The position numbers and the translations under genes were made by a program. From Betaproteobacteria bacterium (GTDB taxonomy: Bacteria > Pseudomonadota > Gammaproteobacteria > Burkholderiales > SG8-41): DNA of 33,956 nt. The notes beneath the pieces were generated by a model. That model saw only the letters and a program-made list of their open reading frames with translations. It did no database searches and was not told the DNA's origin. The stretch is from positions 1 through 33,956 of the forward strand of contig JANYDY010000046.1 in assembly GCA_025363435.1 (NCBI GenBank), in the 5' to 3' direction. Positions 14,346 through 22,503 of this stretch are shown piece after piece (within the stretch, counting starts at the first letter, position 1; each line of letters begins with the position of its first letter).

Positions 14346-15359
14346 TTAAGCCGGCTTGACCACGGTCGCCGGCGAGGCTGGCGGCCGCACGTTGTTGATG
14401 ACCGTCATTGCCGAACTCACCAGGCTCGCGACATCAGAAAGATTGCTCGGCACAATCAGCGTATTGCCGGCCTTAGCCAGATTGCCGAAAGCGGCGATAT
14501 AGATTTCAGCGACCTTGAGATTGGCCGCGTTAACGCCGCCGGGTTCATGCATCGCCGCAGCCACCGCACGCACCGCCATCGCATTGGCGGTCGCAATCGT
14601 CGTGATTGCCTTGGCTTCGCCCTCGGCACGGTTGATAGCGGCCAGTTTCTGGCCTTCCGACTGCAGAATAGCCGCCTGCTTTTCACCATCGGCCAGATTG
14701 ATTTCCTGCTGGCGCTGCCCTTCCGACTTCGCAATTAGCGCGCGTTTTTCGCGCTCCGCCGTAATTTGCGCCTGCATCGAACGCAGAATCGCTTCGGGCG
14801 GCGTCAGGTTCTTGATCTCGTAGCGCAATACTTTCACGCCCCACGTACGGCCTGCTTCGTCGAGCACCGCAACGACCTGGCGATTAATTTCATCGCGGCT
14901 CTCAAATGTTTTGTCCAGTTCCATCTTGCCGATCTCGGAACGCAAGGTGGTTTGCGCCAGCTGGGTGATGGCGGCAATGTAATTGGAGGAACCGTATGAT
15001 GCGAGATTCGGATCGGTTACCTGATAATAAATAATGCCGTCGACGCCGAGCTGGGTGTTGTCTTTGGTGATACAGACCTGCTCCGACACATCAAGCGGCA
15101 CTTCCTTCAAAGAATGCCTGTAGGCGACGCGATCGAAAAACGGCCAGATGCCGGTCAAGCCGGGCTCCAGCACGCAATTGAACTTGCCGAAACGTTCAAC
15201 CACCCAGGCCTGTTGCTGCGGCACCACTTTCAAAGACTCCATCGCCAGCACAATACCCAACGCAATAATAAAAAAAGCCACCAGCGAGCCGTTGGACGCG
15301 ACATTTATCGACGCCAGCACAGCCGTCAGCACTACTACAACGATTAATTTTGGAAACAT
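14346..15359 (-). CDS. SPFH/band 7 protein (paraslipin, QmcA-like)
   Basis: 337-residue stomatin/prohibitin-family membrane protein. Two hydrophobic N-terminal stretches (about 3-20 and 25-42) are followed by the band 7 domain: VVPQQQAWVVERFGKFNCVLEPG, RHSLKEVPLDVSEQVCITKDN, and a long coiled coil with AEREKRALIAKSEGQRQQ. A C-terminal SPFH tail starts near 285 (AEIYIAAFGNLAKAGNTLIVPS). Such proteins form membrane cages near proteases. The ATG at 15359 is chosen because AGGAG lies 5-6 bp upstream; the GTG six bases earlier directly abuts that ribosome site. It lies 29 bp after the NfeD gene, the standard partner order. Confidence 0.93.
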   Translation of the reverse strand: MFPKLIVVVVLTAVLASINVASNGSLVAFFIIALGIVLAMESLKVVPQQQAWVVERFGKFNCVLEPGLTGIWPFFDRVAYRHSLKEVPLDVSEQVCITKDNTQLGVDGIIYYQVTDPNLASYGSSNYIAAITQLAQTTLRSEIGKMELDKTFESRDEINRQVVAVLDEAGRTWGVKVLRYEIKNLTPPEAILRSMQAQITAEREKRALIAKSEGQRQQEINLADGEKQAAILQSEGQKLAAINRAEGEAKAITTIATANAMAVRAVAAAMHEPGGVNAANLKVAEIYIAAFGNLAKAGNTLIVPSNLSDVASLVSSAMTVINNVRPPASPATVVKPA

Positions 15360-15388
15360 GCTCACTCCTCTCTTATGCCATAACGCAA

Positions 15389-15811
15389 TCAGACCGCTGT
15401 AACGGATACCTGCAAGGTATTGCCCTGAACGCTGCGGATGTGCAACACGTGCCCTGTTTCAAGCGCACCGGTATCGATTACGCGCGCGTCCCAGTTTGAA
15501 TTCCGGTATCGCACGCGCGCCATACGCTCACCCTCGCTGACCCAGGATTCAAACACCACGGTCTGACCGACATCAAGCGATGCGCTGCCACCTGCTGCGC
15601 GCGGCGTGCGGTAACGATTCACAGCAATCACGCCGCCGGCCGCGACTGCTGCAGCCACTACCGCAGCAAGCCAGAACGACTGCTGGAAATAAGCCATGCC
15701 GGCGCCGGCGAAGGCGGCAACGGCAATTACCAGCAGATAAAAAGTCCCGCTAGCCAGTTCCGCGATGACCAGCGCAATGCCGGCAATCACCCAGATCAGA
15801 TAAGGATCCAT
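15389..15811 (-). CDS. NfeD-like membrane protein
   Basis: 140-residue short NfeD homologue. Hydrophobic helices at about 4-24 (YLIWVIAGIALVIAELASG), 26-42 and 48-66 are followed by a C-terminal OB-fold (about 80-140; LDVGQTVVFESWVSEGERMARVRYRNSNWDARV). NfeD proteins pair with SPFH proteins, and the next gene is one. The ATG at 15811 has GGGAG upstream and begins just before the first helix; the longer frame adds non-conserved residues. It probably shares a transcript with the SPFH gene. Confidence 0.9.
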   Translation of the reverse strand: MDPYLIWVIAGIALVIAELASGTFYLLVIAVAAFAGAGMAYFQQSFWLAAVVAAAVAAGGVIAVNRYRTPRAAGGSASLDVGQTVVFESWVSEGERMARVRYRNSNWDARVIDTGALETGHVLHIRSVQGNTLQVSVTAV

Positions 15812-15876
15812 CGCACCACTCCCGTATTCAACGCGGAAAACAGTGTGCCACAAATCCGCCGCCGCAATGTTGCGTG

Positions 15877-16716
15877 CTAGTTCAGGCGCGCCGCCACCGA
15901 TTGCAATTCAACCATGCGGCTGCGCACGCGGTCGGCATCCTGCGCCGTCGGCAGCATTTTCAGATAAGCCTGCAGATCGAACAGCGCGGCGCGAAAACAT
16001 TCGAGGTTCAGATAGAACATGCCGCGATCACGGTATTCCTCGGCATGATCGGGGGTGACGAAAATAATATGGTCTGCCGCCGACAGCGCCTTCAACCACG
16101 CTTTTTGTTCGGTGTAGATCGATTTCAGATTGCGCAGCAGCCGCAACAGCATGTCGCGATTGCTTGCCCCCGTCAGCATGCCGGCAATCACCGAGCGCGA
16201 TGGTTCTGCGCTGTTATCAAGATTGCGTATGCGTTGTTTGAGATCGTCAAAACTCAATGAAATGCCGCGCGCGTACGGATCGAGAATCACCGCGCCCTCG
16301 CGCAGCGTGCACTTGACCAGAAAGTGTCCGGGAAAGGACACGCCCTGCAGCGGCAGGTCGATACGGCGGCCGATTTCCAGATAAACAATCGCCAGCGTCA
16401 GTGGAATGCCGAGTTTGCGCTCGAGCACATCGTTGAGAAAGCTGTTGCGCGGATCATAATAGTTTTCGCGATTGCCGCGAAAACCCAGTTCATCGAACAA
16501 ATACCTGTTGAGCAGAACTATTTTGTCGGCGGCGCTGATGTCCGCGCGCAAACGCCGCTGCAACGCCGACGCGAGTTCTTCAATACGGGCGAGGCAGGCA
16601 TCGACATCGAGATCCGGGTATTCGCCGGCAGCAACCAGCAAGGCCGCTTCGGCGAGATTGATATTCTCGTCGGCCCCGGCAACTATTCTGCTGAAACGTT
16701 CTGTCTGTGGCGTCAT
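15877..16716 (-). CDS. SirB1-family transglutaminase-like/TPR protein
   Basis: 279-residue SirB1-family protein (transglutaminase-like fold followed by a tetratricopeptide region). Seen: LAEAALLVAAGEYPDLDV near the start, RNSFLNDVLERKLGIPLTLAIVYLEIGRR (91-118), GVSFPGHFLVK with H131, and ILDPYARG with D147. The usual transglutaminase cysteine is absent (GIPLTL in that loop), as in SirB1 homologues generally. Residues 200-275 form TPR-like helices. The ATG at 16716 begins the conserved domain; upstream in-frame residues are low-quality and would overlap the uup gene. The molecular role of the family is unknown. Confidence 0.88.
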   Translation of the reverse strand: MTPQTERFSRIVAGADENINLAEAALLVAAGEYPDLDVDACLARIEELASALQRRLRADISAADKIVLLNRYLFDELGFRGNRENYYDPRNSFLNDVLERKLGIPLTLAIVYLEIGRRIDLPLQGVSFPGHFLVKCTLREGAVILDPYARGISLSFDDLKQRIRNLDNSAEPSRSVIAGMLTGASNRDMLLRLLRNLKSIYTEQKAWLKALSAADHIIFVTPDHAEEYRDRGMFYLNLECFRAALFDLQAYLKMLPTAQDADRVRSRMVELQSVAARLN

Positions 16717-16789
16717 GTTCTGCCCACTCCCCGGCTGCACTGCGTGTAAGCCTTGCCAGCGTCGATTATAAAATCGTTCGCCGCTGCCG

Positions 16790-18697
16790 TCAGCCCGCCG
16801 CACCACTCTGCGCTTCGAGCGCCTCCCAGCGCGCATAGGCAGCGGCCAGCTCACCCTCCAGTACCGCCAGCCGCGCCTGCAGGGTCTTCAGTTCCGCGGC
16901 ATCGCTGCGATAAAGCACCGGGTCGGCAAGGCGCGCCTGTGCAGCAACGTGTTCGCTTTCCAGTGCGGCAATACGATCAGGCAACGCGGCAAGTTCACGT
17001 GTTTCCTTAAAACCCATTTTTTTTCCCGCGGGCGCACGTGCCGCCACTACCGCTGTTTTAGCAGGCGCTGCGGCCGGCACGTCATGCAAAGCCGCAGCAC
17101 GCGCGCGGATTGCCGCGCGATTGTCGTCATAACCGCCAGCATATTCACAAACGCGTCCCGCTCCTTCGAAAACCAGTATCTGTGTCACTACGCTGTCGAG
17201 AAAGGCGCGGTCGTGGCTGACCAGCAGCACCGTGCCCGAATACTCCTGCAACAGCGACTCCAGCAGATCAAGCGTCTCGATGTCGAGATCATTGGTCGGT
17301 TCGTCGAGCACCAGCACATTGGCTGGTTGCGCGAAAAGGCGCGCCAGCAGCAGGCGGTTGCGTTCGCCGCCCGACAGGCTAGCCACCTTGGCACGTGCGC
17401 GCTCGGGCGGAAACAGAAAATCGCCGAGGTAGGAAATGACGTGCTTGCGCGCGCCGTCGATTTCGACAAATTCAGAGCCCGGGCTGATGACCGCGGAGAG
17501 CGTTGCCTCATCGTCAAGCTGAGCGCGAAACTGGTCGAAATAAGCAACCGTCAGCTTGGTGCCGCGATCGATCTTGCCGGTGTCGGCATCGAGTTCATCG
17601 AGCACCAGCTTGAGCAGCGTCGTCTTGCCGCAGCCGTTGGGCCCGATTAGACCGACCTTGTCGCCGCGTTGGATTACGCATGACACATCGTCGAGTATGT
17701 TTTTTTCGCCGAACCGCTTGCTGACATGCGATAGCTCGGCGACGCGCCGGCCTGAGCGATCGCCGGTCGCGACGCCGAAATTGACATTACCAAGACTGTC
17801 ACGACGCGCCGCGCGCTCGCGCCGCAATTGCTCAAGCCGCCGCACCCGCCCTTCGTTGCGCGTACGCCGCGCCTGAATACCCTTGCGGATCCAGACCTCC
17901 TCCTGCGCCAGCAGCTTGTCGAAGCGCGCGTTCTCCTGCGCTTCGGCGTTAAGCATCTCGTCCTTGCGCCGCCGGTATTCAGCGAAATTGCCACTGAACG
18001 AGGCGAGGCGACCGCGATCGAGTTCAACCACGCGCGTCGTTACGCGATCAAGAAAGCGCCGGTCGTGGGTCACGCACAGTACAGAGCCGGCGAAATCGAC
18101 CAACAACTCTTCCAGCCATTCGATACCTTCGATATCGAGGTGATTGGTTGGCTCATCGAGCATCAGCAACTGCGGTTCAGTCACCAGAGCGCGCGCGAGG
18201 GCAACGCGCTTGCGCATGCCGCCCGACAACTGGCCAACGCGATCATCGGCGTTGAGACCAACCTGCATGATAGTAGTCTCGACCATCGACTGCGCACGCC
18301 AGCCGTCGCTGTCCTCAAGCTGCGCTTGCAGTGCCGACAGCCGGTCGAGCAGTTTCGGTGCTTCGCTATGCTCAAGCTGGTGCGAAATCTCGTGATACTC
18401 ACGCAGCAGCGCCTGCTGTTCATGCAAGCCGGAAGCCACCGCGTCAAACACGCTCATGTCCGAATCGAGCAAAGGCTCCTGCGCGACCAATGCGATATTG
18501 ATCGAAGGCTGCCGCCATACTTTACCGTCGTCGAGCGGAAATTGCTGGTCAATCAGCTTGAGCAGACTGGATTTGCCGGTGCCGTTGCGGCCGATCAGAC
18601 CGATGCGTTCGCCGGGCTCTATCACCAGATCGGCATGGTCGAGCAATGCAACATGACCAAAGGCCAGGCACGCGCCATTAAGAGTAACTAGAGGCAT
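16790..18697 (-). CDS. uup: ABC-F ATPase Uup
   Basis: 635-residue cytosolic ABC-F protein with two ATPase domains and no membrane helices. Domain 1: Walker A GRNGTGKS at 36-43, signature LSGGM at 157-161, Walker B LLMLDE ending at 182. Linker about 230-300 is rich in charged helix. Domain 2: Walker A GPNGCGKT at 352-359, LSGGE at 441-445, VLDE at 463-466. Residues about 565-635 form the coiled-coil C-terminal domain found in Uup (DNA-binding in E. coli), which separates it from EttA and YheS. ABC-F proteins work on ribosomes; Uup also affects transposon excision. It sits in a run of same-strand genes, 37 bp after the VOC gene. Confidence 0.93.
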   Translation of the reverse strand: MPLVTLNGACLAFGHVALLDHADLVIEPGERIGLIGRNGTGKSSLLKLIDQQFPLDDGKVWRQPSINIALVAQEPLLDSDMSVFDAVASGLHEQQALLREYHEISHQLEHSEAPKLLDRLSALQAQLEDSDGWRAQSMVETTIMQVGLNADDRVGQLSGGMRKRVALARALVTEPQLLMLDEPTNHLDIEGIEWLEELLVDFAGSVLCVTHDRRFLDRVTTRVVELDRGRLASFSGNFAEYRRRKDEMLNAEAQENARFDKLLAQEEVWIRKGIQARRTRNEGRVRRLEQLRRERAARRDSLGNVNFGVATGDRSGRRVAELSHVSKRFGEKNILDDVSCVIQRGDKVGLIGPNGCGKTTLLKLVLDELDADTGKIDRGTKLTVAYFDQFRAQLDDEATLSAVISPGSEFVEIDGARKHVISYLGDFLFPPERARAKVASLSGGERNRLLLARLFAQPANVLVLDEPTNDLDIETLDLLESLLQEYSGTVLLVSHDRAFLDSVVTQILVFEGAGRVCEYAGGYDDNRAAIRARAAALHDVPAAAPAKTAVVAARAPAGKKMGFKETRELAALPDRIAALESEHVAAQARLADPVLYRSDAAELKTLQARLAVLEGELAAAYARWEALEAQSGAAG

Positions 18698-18734
18698 AAA
18701 TTTCCAGGGAAACGGCGAAACTCAGCAGCTTCGA

Positions 18735-19136
18735 CTAGCGGTTTTCAGTCGTCTGATCTGCTGGAACGGATATTTCGATCAAATTCTCGTCGGGATCGCG
18801 CACATAGACCGAACAGATGGCAAAACGCGCGCCCGTGCGCAGCGTCGGGCCGACTTCTATCGGCACCTTATGTTGCTGCAGTCGCGCAATCACTTCTTCC
18901 AGCGGGCAGGCGGCGAGAAAACACAAATCCAGCGAACCCGGCGTCGGCCGCCGCGCCTTGATACCGGCCTCATAGCCCGGTGGATGCACGTTGATTTTCT
19001 GCTCACCGAAGCGCAATGCAATACGACCTTCACCGAATTTCTCCAGCGTCATGCCGAGCGCACCGGTGTAAAAAGCAAGGCACTTGTCCAGGTCGTGCGT
19101 GGCTATAACAATGTGGTCGATGCTTTGCACACTCAT
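18735..19136 (-). CDS. VOC (glyoxalase/bleomycin-resistance) family protein
   Basis: 133-residue vicinal-oxygen-chelate protein with two beta-alpha-beta-beta-beta modules (about 5-60 and 68-125). Probable metal ligands are H8 in SIDHIVIAT, H51 in KINVHPPG and E121 in NLIEISVP. RDPDENLIEI is the usual closing motif. It resembles the group annotated as biphenyldiol dioxygenase-like or STM3117-like 'virulence' proteins; the substrate cannot be predicted. Its ATG overlaps the stop of the peroxiredoxin gene (ATGA), so the two are coupled. A joint role in handling oxidised or electrophilic metabolites is inference. Confidence 0.88.
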   Translation of the reverse strand: MSVQSIDHIVIATHDLDKCLAFYTGALGMTLEKFGEGRIALRFGEQKINVHPPGYEAGIKARRPTPGSLDLCFLAACPLEEVIARLQQHKVPIEVGPTLRTGARFAICSVYVRDPDENLIEISVPADQTTENR

Positions 19137-19666
19137 TTCGCAAGGCTCCTGATATCGCCAAGCACATCGCGCGCGTTTTGCGCCGGATTGACACCAAGAT
19201 AAATTTTCACGATGCGCCCCTGCGCATCAGCAAGGAATGTATTACGGCGTGCGAATTTGACCAGCCAGAGATTCAGCAGCGAGCCGAAACGCCCCGCCGT
19301 TTTGCCGTCGCGATCGGCCAGCAGTGCATACGGCAGATTGTATTTGCGCGCAAACCCGGCATGACTGGCGCTGTCATCTACGCTGATACCGCACACTGCG
19401 GCGCCGGCCACATCGAATTCCTGCATGGTGTCGCGGAACTTCGCCGCCTGCTCGGTACAACCCGGCGTGTCGTCGCGCGGATAAAAATAAAGCACCAGCC
19501 AGCGCCCGCGAAACTCCACGCCTGTGCGCGTGTCGCCGTTCTGATCCGGCAGACTGAAATCCGGCAGCAGATCGCCAACGCGCGGCAACGCGGATTTACC
19601 CGACGCGGTGACACGCCACAGCAGCAGGCAGGCACATAGTGCAAGCGCGATCAGCAACCAGATCAT
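19133..19666 (-). CDS. Membrane-anchored BCP/PrxQ-type peroxiredoxin
   Basis: 177-residue thiol peroxidase. An N-terminal hydrophobic anchor (MIWLLIALALCACLLLW) precedes the AhpC/TSA domain (27-175). Catalytic motif YFYPRDDTPGCTEQAAKFRD has peroxidatic C70. The resolving Cys of many BCP proteins, five residues later, is replaced by A75; C92 is the only other cysteine in the domain, so this may be a 1-Cys enzyme. KFARRNTFLADAQGRIVKIY is a typical C-terminal segment. The anchor suggests work at the membrane face. It is first in a minus-strand series with VOC, Uup, SirB1, NfeD and SPFH. Confidence 0.9.
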   Translation of the reverse strand: MIWLLIALALCACLLLWRVTASGKSALPRVGDLLPDFSLPDQNGDTRTGVEFRGRWLVLYFYPRDDTPGCTEQAAKFRDTMQEFDVAGAAVCGISVDDSASHAGFARKYNLPYALLADRDGKTAGRFGSLLNLWLVKFARRNTFLADAQGRIVKIYLGVNPAQNARDVLGDIRSLAK

Positions 19667-19735
19667 GAATAATTCGAATGGAGGGCAAGGGAACAGGCGG
19701 CATTTTACGTTATCCGGCCTGTGAGCGCGGGAACT

Positions 19736-19763
19736 CTGACTGCGCCATGCATTGCAGTAAAAT
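19736..19763 (+). promoter_or_regulatory. Promoter of tRNA-Arg
   Basis: CTGACT (19736-19741) and TAAAAT (19758-19763) with 16-bp spacing; the -10 ends 10 bp before the mature tRNA, as is common for tRNA genes. Confidence 0.5.
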
Positions 19764-19773
19764 GCCCGCCTGA

Positions 19774-19849
19774 GCCCCGGTAGCTCAGTGGATAGAGCAG
19801 CCCCCTCCTAAGGGGCAGGTCGGACGTTCGATTCGTCTTCGGGGCGCCA
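19774..19849 (+). tRNA. tRNA-Arg (anticodon CCT)
   Basis: 76-base tRNA with CCA encoded. Acceptor arm GCCCCGG pairs with TCGGGGC (one G-T). D arm GCTC...GAGC. Anticodon stem GCCCC/GGGGC with loop CTCCTAA gives anticodon CCT (reads AGG, Arg). T arm GGACG TTCGATT CGTCT. Discriminator G precedes CCA. An AT-richer accessory patch starts right after it, and tRNA-Arg genes are frequent integration sites. I found no second copy of the tRNA 3' end in the window. Confidence 0.96.
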
Positions 19850-19858
19850 CTCTGGTAC

Positions 19859-19883
19859 GAAGCTGGGCACTACGTCCAGCTTC
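19859..19883 (+). terminator. Hairpin terminator after tRNA-Arg
   Basis: GAAGCTGG (19859-19866) pairs with CCAGCTTC (19876-19883), extended inward by one G-T and one C-G pair. CCCTCTTTC follows. It lies 10 bases after the tRNA. The T-run is weak, but position and stem fit a terminator. Confidence 0.55.
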
Positions 19884-20002
19884 CCCTCTTTCGACAATGA
19901 GACTGCTCGCGCTAATGCGCGATAGCCGTTGCTAGCGGCGGCGGGTACAATTGGCATTGCAATTGGACTAAAGCGGCTGCCGATTCAGCAGAAAGGTGAA
20001 AC

Positions 20003-20209
20003 ATGGTTCCACGATACCTGCCGCAAGGCACTATGACTTGTGCTTCAAATGGGAACTATGTGGCCGGTTCTGACTATGACAAGCTGGACGAAACACTGAA
20101 CCAAGTCTTGGATACCGCAGCCACTTATTTCAAGCAAGTTGAAGCGGGAGAACTCAATGCCGAGCAAGCGGCAACTGCAATTCTCGTCTGTGCCGAGTTG
20201 CGTCGCTAG
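20003..20209 (+). CDS. Small hypothetical protein
   Basis: 68-residue ORF with an ATG preceded by AAAGGTG at a proper distance. The middle (YDKLDETLNQVLDTAATYF) and end (NAEQAATAILVCAELRR) read as amphipathic helices. No signal peptide, metal motif or known family recognised. It lies in the AT-richer patch between the tRNA and the protease-SUMF1 gene. A chance ORF cannot be excluded. Confidence 0.45.
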   Translation: MVPRYLPQGTMTCASNGNYVAGSDYDKLDETLNQVLDTAATYFKQVEAGELNAEQAATAILVCAELRR

Positions 20210-20353
20210 GGCGCAGTAAGAATATTGCTGAGAGCGTGCCAACCATTTTTTGAACTTGACGGGGAGCCGTGAAAAGTAACTCGCCAACTGTCCCTGCGAT
20301 GGATTTCATACGAGCACCCAACCTTGCGAAATGGCATTATCATATGCCCCAAG

Positions 20354-21802
20354 ATGGCAAAGAATTATTTTCGCCTTTTTTTCGCCCTAGGGTTGACCTG
20401 CATTGCTCCGGGCGCGTCCGGTCAGGTTTCATCCGGCACAGCATTTGCCGTTGCCCCCGGCTTGTTGGTTACCAACCAGCATGTGGTCGATGGTTGTAGT
20501 GCAATTGAAGTTCTGGCATCGGATGGTCGGCGCAACGGGGCAGTGGTGGATTCAGATGCCCTGATTGATTTGGCGTTGGTACGCGTGACTGGGTTAAAGG
20601 GGGCAACTGCTCGGTTACGTAATCCCCGCAGTGTCCGTCTTGGCGAGTCGGTATTGGTTTTTGGATTTCCGCTTGCCGGGTCGCTGACCAGCGGCGGCAA
20701 CTTCACTTCTGGCCTTGTCAGTGGATTGCGTGGCCTGAGGGATGCAGCCGGCGAATTGCAGATAACGGCTCCTGTTCAGCCGGGGAATAGCGGTGGGCCC
20801 TTGATGGATGCTTCCGGGTTAGTTATTGGTGTTGTGCAGTCGAAATTGGATGCGATTCAGGCAGCTAAAGCTACCGGCGACATACCTCAGAACGTCAACT
20901 TTGCAATATCACTCGACGTCCTGGCCGAGTTTTTGGCTAAGAATAAGGTCGCATTTCGAGATGGTGCTATCTCTGCGCCTTTGAACACGTCACGGGTGGC
21001 TGAGTTAGCGCAGAGTTTTACTTATCGTGTGGAATGCCGGGGTAAGGTGCAACAGGCCGGAGGATCGCCTACCACGAAGGGGAAGCCGCCGATGGCTACA
21101 TCATCGGGGGGGACGTTCAAAGACTGTAACGACTGCCCTGAGATGGTGATGATTGCGGCTGGAACGTTCCTGATGGGTTCAGCAAATTCACGACGCGCAC
21201 CGGACGAACAACCGCAACACTCTGTATCTATCAAAGCGTTTTCTCTTAGCAAGTTCGAGATTACGCAGGAGCAGTGGTTTGCCGTGATGGGCGATCAGCC
21301 AAGTAAATTCAAGGGTCGAAGATTGCCGGTGGAGCGGGTATCTTGGAATGATGCACAGGCGTTTGTTAAGAAACTCAGTGAAAAGACCGGCAAGAACTAT
21401 CGCTTGCCGTCCGAAGCGGAATGGGAATACACAGCCCGCGCCGGGCAAACTAATTATTCAATTTCAATCAGCGAAAATGAAAACGAGTTGGACCGCTACG
21501 CTTGGTTTAAGGGTAATTCCGGATATCAAACGCACCCTGTCGGTGAAAAGCTACCGAATGCGTGGGGACTGTACGATATGCATGGCAATGTTTGGGAGTG
21601 GATCGAGGATTGTTCGCATGATGATTATATTGGCGCGCCATCGGATGGAACCGCATGGACTGCGGGACCCTGTGACCGACGCGTGCTGCGCGGCGGCTCG
21701 TGGTTTGGTGATCCGCTATTTTTGAGTTTCGTCTACCGGTTCAGTGGCAAAGTTGCCGACCGACTTGAAGTCACGGGTTTGCGTGTTGCAAGGACAGATT
21801 AA
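20354..21802 (+). CDS. Exported trypsin-like serine protease fused to a SUMF1/FGE-like domain
   Basis: 482-residue two-domain protein. Signal peptide 1-23 (YFRLFFALGLTCIAPGASG). Residues 26-200 are a trypsin-like (S1C/HtrA-type) protease with triad H43 in TNQHVVDG, D72 in IDLALVRV and S146 in QPGNSGGPL. A linker (about 230-256) leads to a formylglycine-generating-enzyme-like domain (257-482): EMVMIAAGTFLMGS, FSLSKFEITQEQWFAVMG, NYRLPSEAEWEYTARAG, GNVWEWIEDCSHDDY, RRVLRGGSWFGDP and a closing LRVARTD. Such domains in bacterial exported proteins are often binding or regulatory rather than true FGE. An earlier TTG in frame (20324) would precede the signal, so the ATG is preferred, although no clear ribosome site is seen. 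Base composition is lower in GC than the flanks, suggesting transfer. Confidence 0.88.
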   Translation: MAKNYFRLFFALGLTCIAPGASGQVSSGTAFAVAPGLLVTNQHVVDGCSAIEVLASDGRRNGAVVDSDALIDLALVRVTGLKGATARLRNPRSVRLGESVLVFGFPLAGSLTSGGNFTSGLVSGLRGLRDAAGELQITAPVQPGNSGGPLMDASGLVIGVVQSKLDAIQAAKATGDIPQNVNFAISLDVLAEFLAKNKVAFRDGAISAPLNTSRVAELAQSFTYRVECRGKVQQAGGSPTTKGKPPMATSSGGTFKDCNDCPEMVMIAAGTFLMGSANSRRAPDEQPQHSVSIKAFSLSKFEITQEQWFAVMGDQPSKFKGRRLPVERVSWNDAQAFVKKLSEKTGKNYRLPSEAEWEYTARAGQTNYSISISENENELDRYAWFKGNSGYQTHPVGEKLPNAWGLYDMHGNVWEWIEDCSHDDYIGAPSDGTAWTAGPCDRRVLRGGSWFGDPLFLSFVYRFSGKVADRLEVTGLRVARTD

Positions 21803-21842
21803 ATTTCTCTTAAAGCGCTAACGTCTTGATAGCCAGTTCAAA

Positions 21843-22091
21843 TTGAGTCCAGTATTGAAGGCGATACGCCGGACAGCATCGTGGCACGAATTGGCATATT
21901 TTCTTGAAAAGCACATTGGAAAGAATCCGAGCGCAACACACTGCAAAGACGCATACGATGCATTGCTTGCGCGCCCCCCTGAAGATCGCGCTAAACTACT
22001 CGTAATTACGAATGGTACGCTCTTGGGCGATGATTATTGCCAAGCAATTCGAAATCTCATTGATGCCCTTGGCGCCGGCGCGTTCGATTAG
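21843..22091 (+). CDS. Small hypothetical protein (uncertain)
   Basis: Open frame of 82 residues from a TTG, or 78 from a second TTG at 21855. No ATG start and no clear ribosome site. The composition is protein-like (WHELAYFLEKHIGKNPSA, PEDRAKLLVITNG, CQAIRNLIDALGAG), with helix-turn patterns but no family I know. It is the only coding candidate downstream of the protease-SUMF1 gene within the AT-richer patch. Confidence 0.35.
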   Translation: MSPVLKAIRRTASWHELAYFLEKHIGKNPSATHCKDAYDALLARPPEDRAKLLVITNGTLLGDDYCQAIRNLIDALGAGAFD

Positions 22092-22245
22092 CTGTAGCAG
22101 AAATCTTAGTTACGAGGACTTCTGACTACTTCGTAGGTCTGGGAGCCTGCAAGGGCTAGAGTTCCCCTGTTAGAATACCGAAACAATCTCGCACCAGTGC
22201 CCACCTTCACCCCCTACGGCGCGCCAAACGTAACCGGAGGATTAC

Positions 22246-22482
22246 ATGGCTGATGACGACAGCAGAACCAAAGTCACGATACTGACCGCGAACTACCGCA
22301 TCAAGGGTTACATCGACATGATTGAAGGCGCGCGCGTCACTGATTATTTTATCGAGGCCAAGGAATTCATCGCGCTGACCGAAGCTGAAGTATGGGAAAC
22401 CGGCGGCCGCCAGGTCTGCGTGGCGCCGTTTCTGAATATCAGCCGCGATCATATTCAGGTCATCGTGCCCGGCGCGCACTAG
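22246..22482 (+). CDS. Small conserved protein (DUF6812-like)
   Basis: 78-residue cytosolic protein with an excellent ribosome site (GGAGG, 5 bp before ATG). The sequence (TKVTILTANYRIKGYIDMIEG, RVTDYFIEAKEFIALTEAEV, VCVAPFLNISRDHIQVIVP) has the beta-rich pattern of small proteins I recall as DUF6812; this is from memory, not a search. The function is unknown. GC content is again high, so the accessory patch seems to end just before this gene. Confidence 0.75.
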   Translation: MADDDSRTKVTILTANYRIKGYIDMIEGARVTDYFIEAKEFIALTEAEVWETGGRQVCVAPFLNISRDHIQVIVPGAH

Positions 22483-22503
22483 CGCATCATTTCATTTTTC
22501 CCT

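Noticed and set aside
21680-21802. C-terminal variable region of a diversity-generating retroelement in the FGE-like domain
   Set aside because: FGE/lectin-fold domains are common DGR targets, but no reverse transcriptase, accessory gene or template repeat occurs in the window and the codons are not the adenine-targeted AAY type.
20354-21802. True formylglycine-generating enzyme
   Set aside because: No sulfatase gene is nearby and the domain sits behind a protease in an exported protein; a binding or regulatory FGE-like domain is more likely.
19850-22245. Complete integrative element with att sites
   Set aside because: No integrase and no repeat of the tRNA 3' end were found within the window, so only a possible island is claimed.
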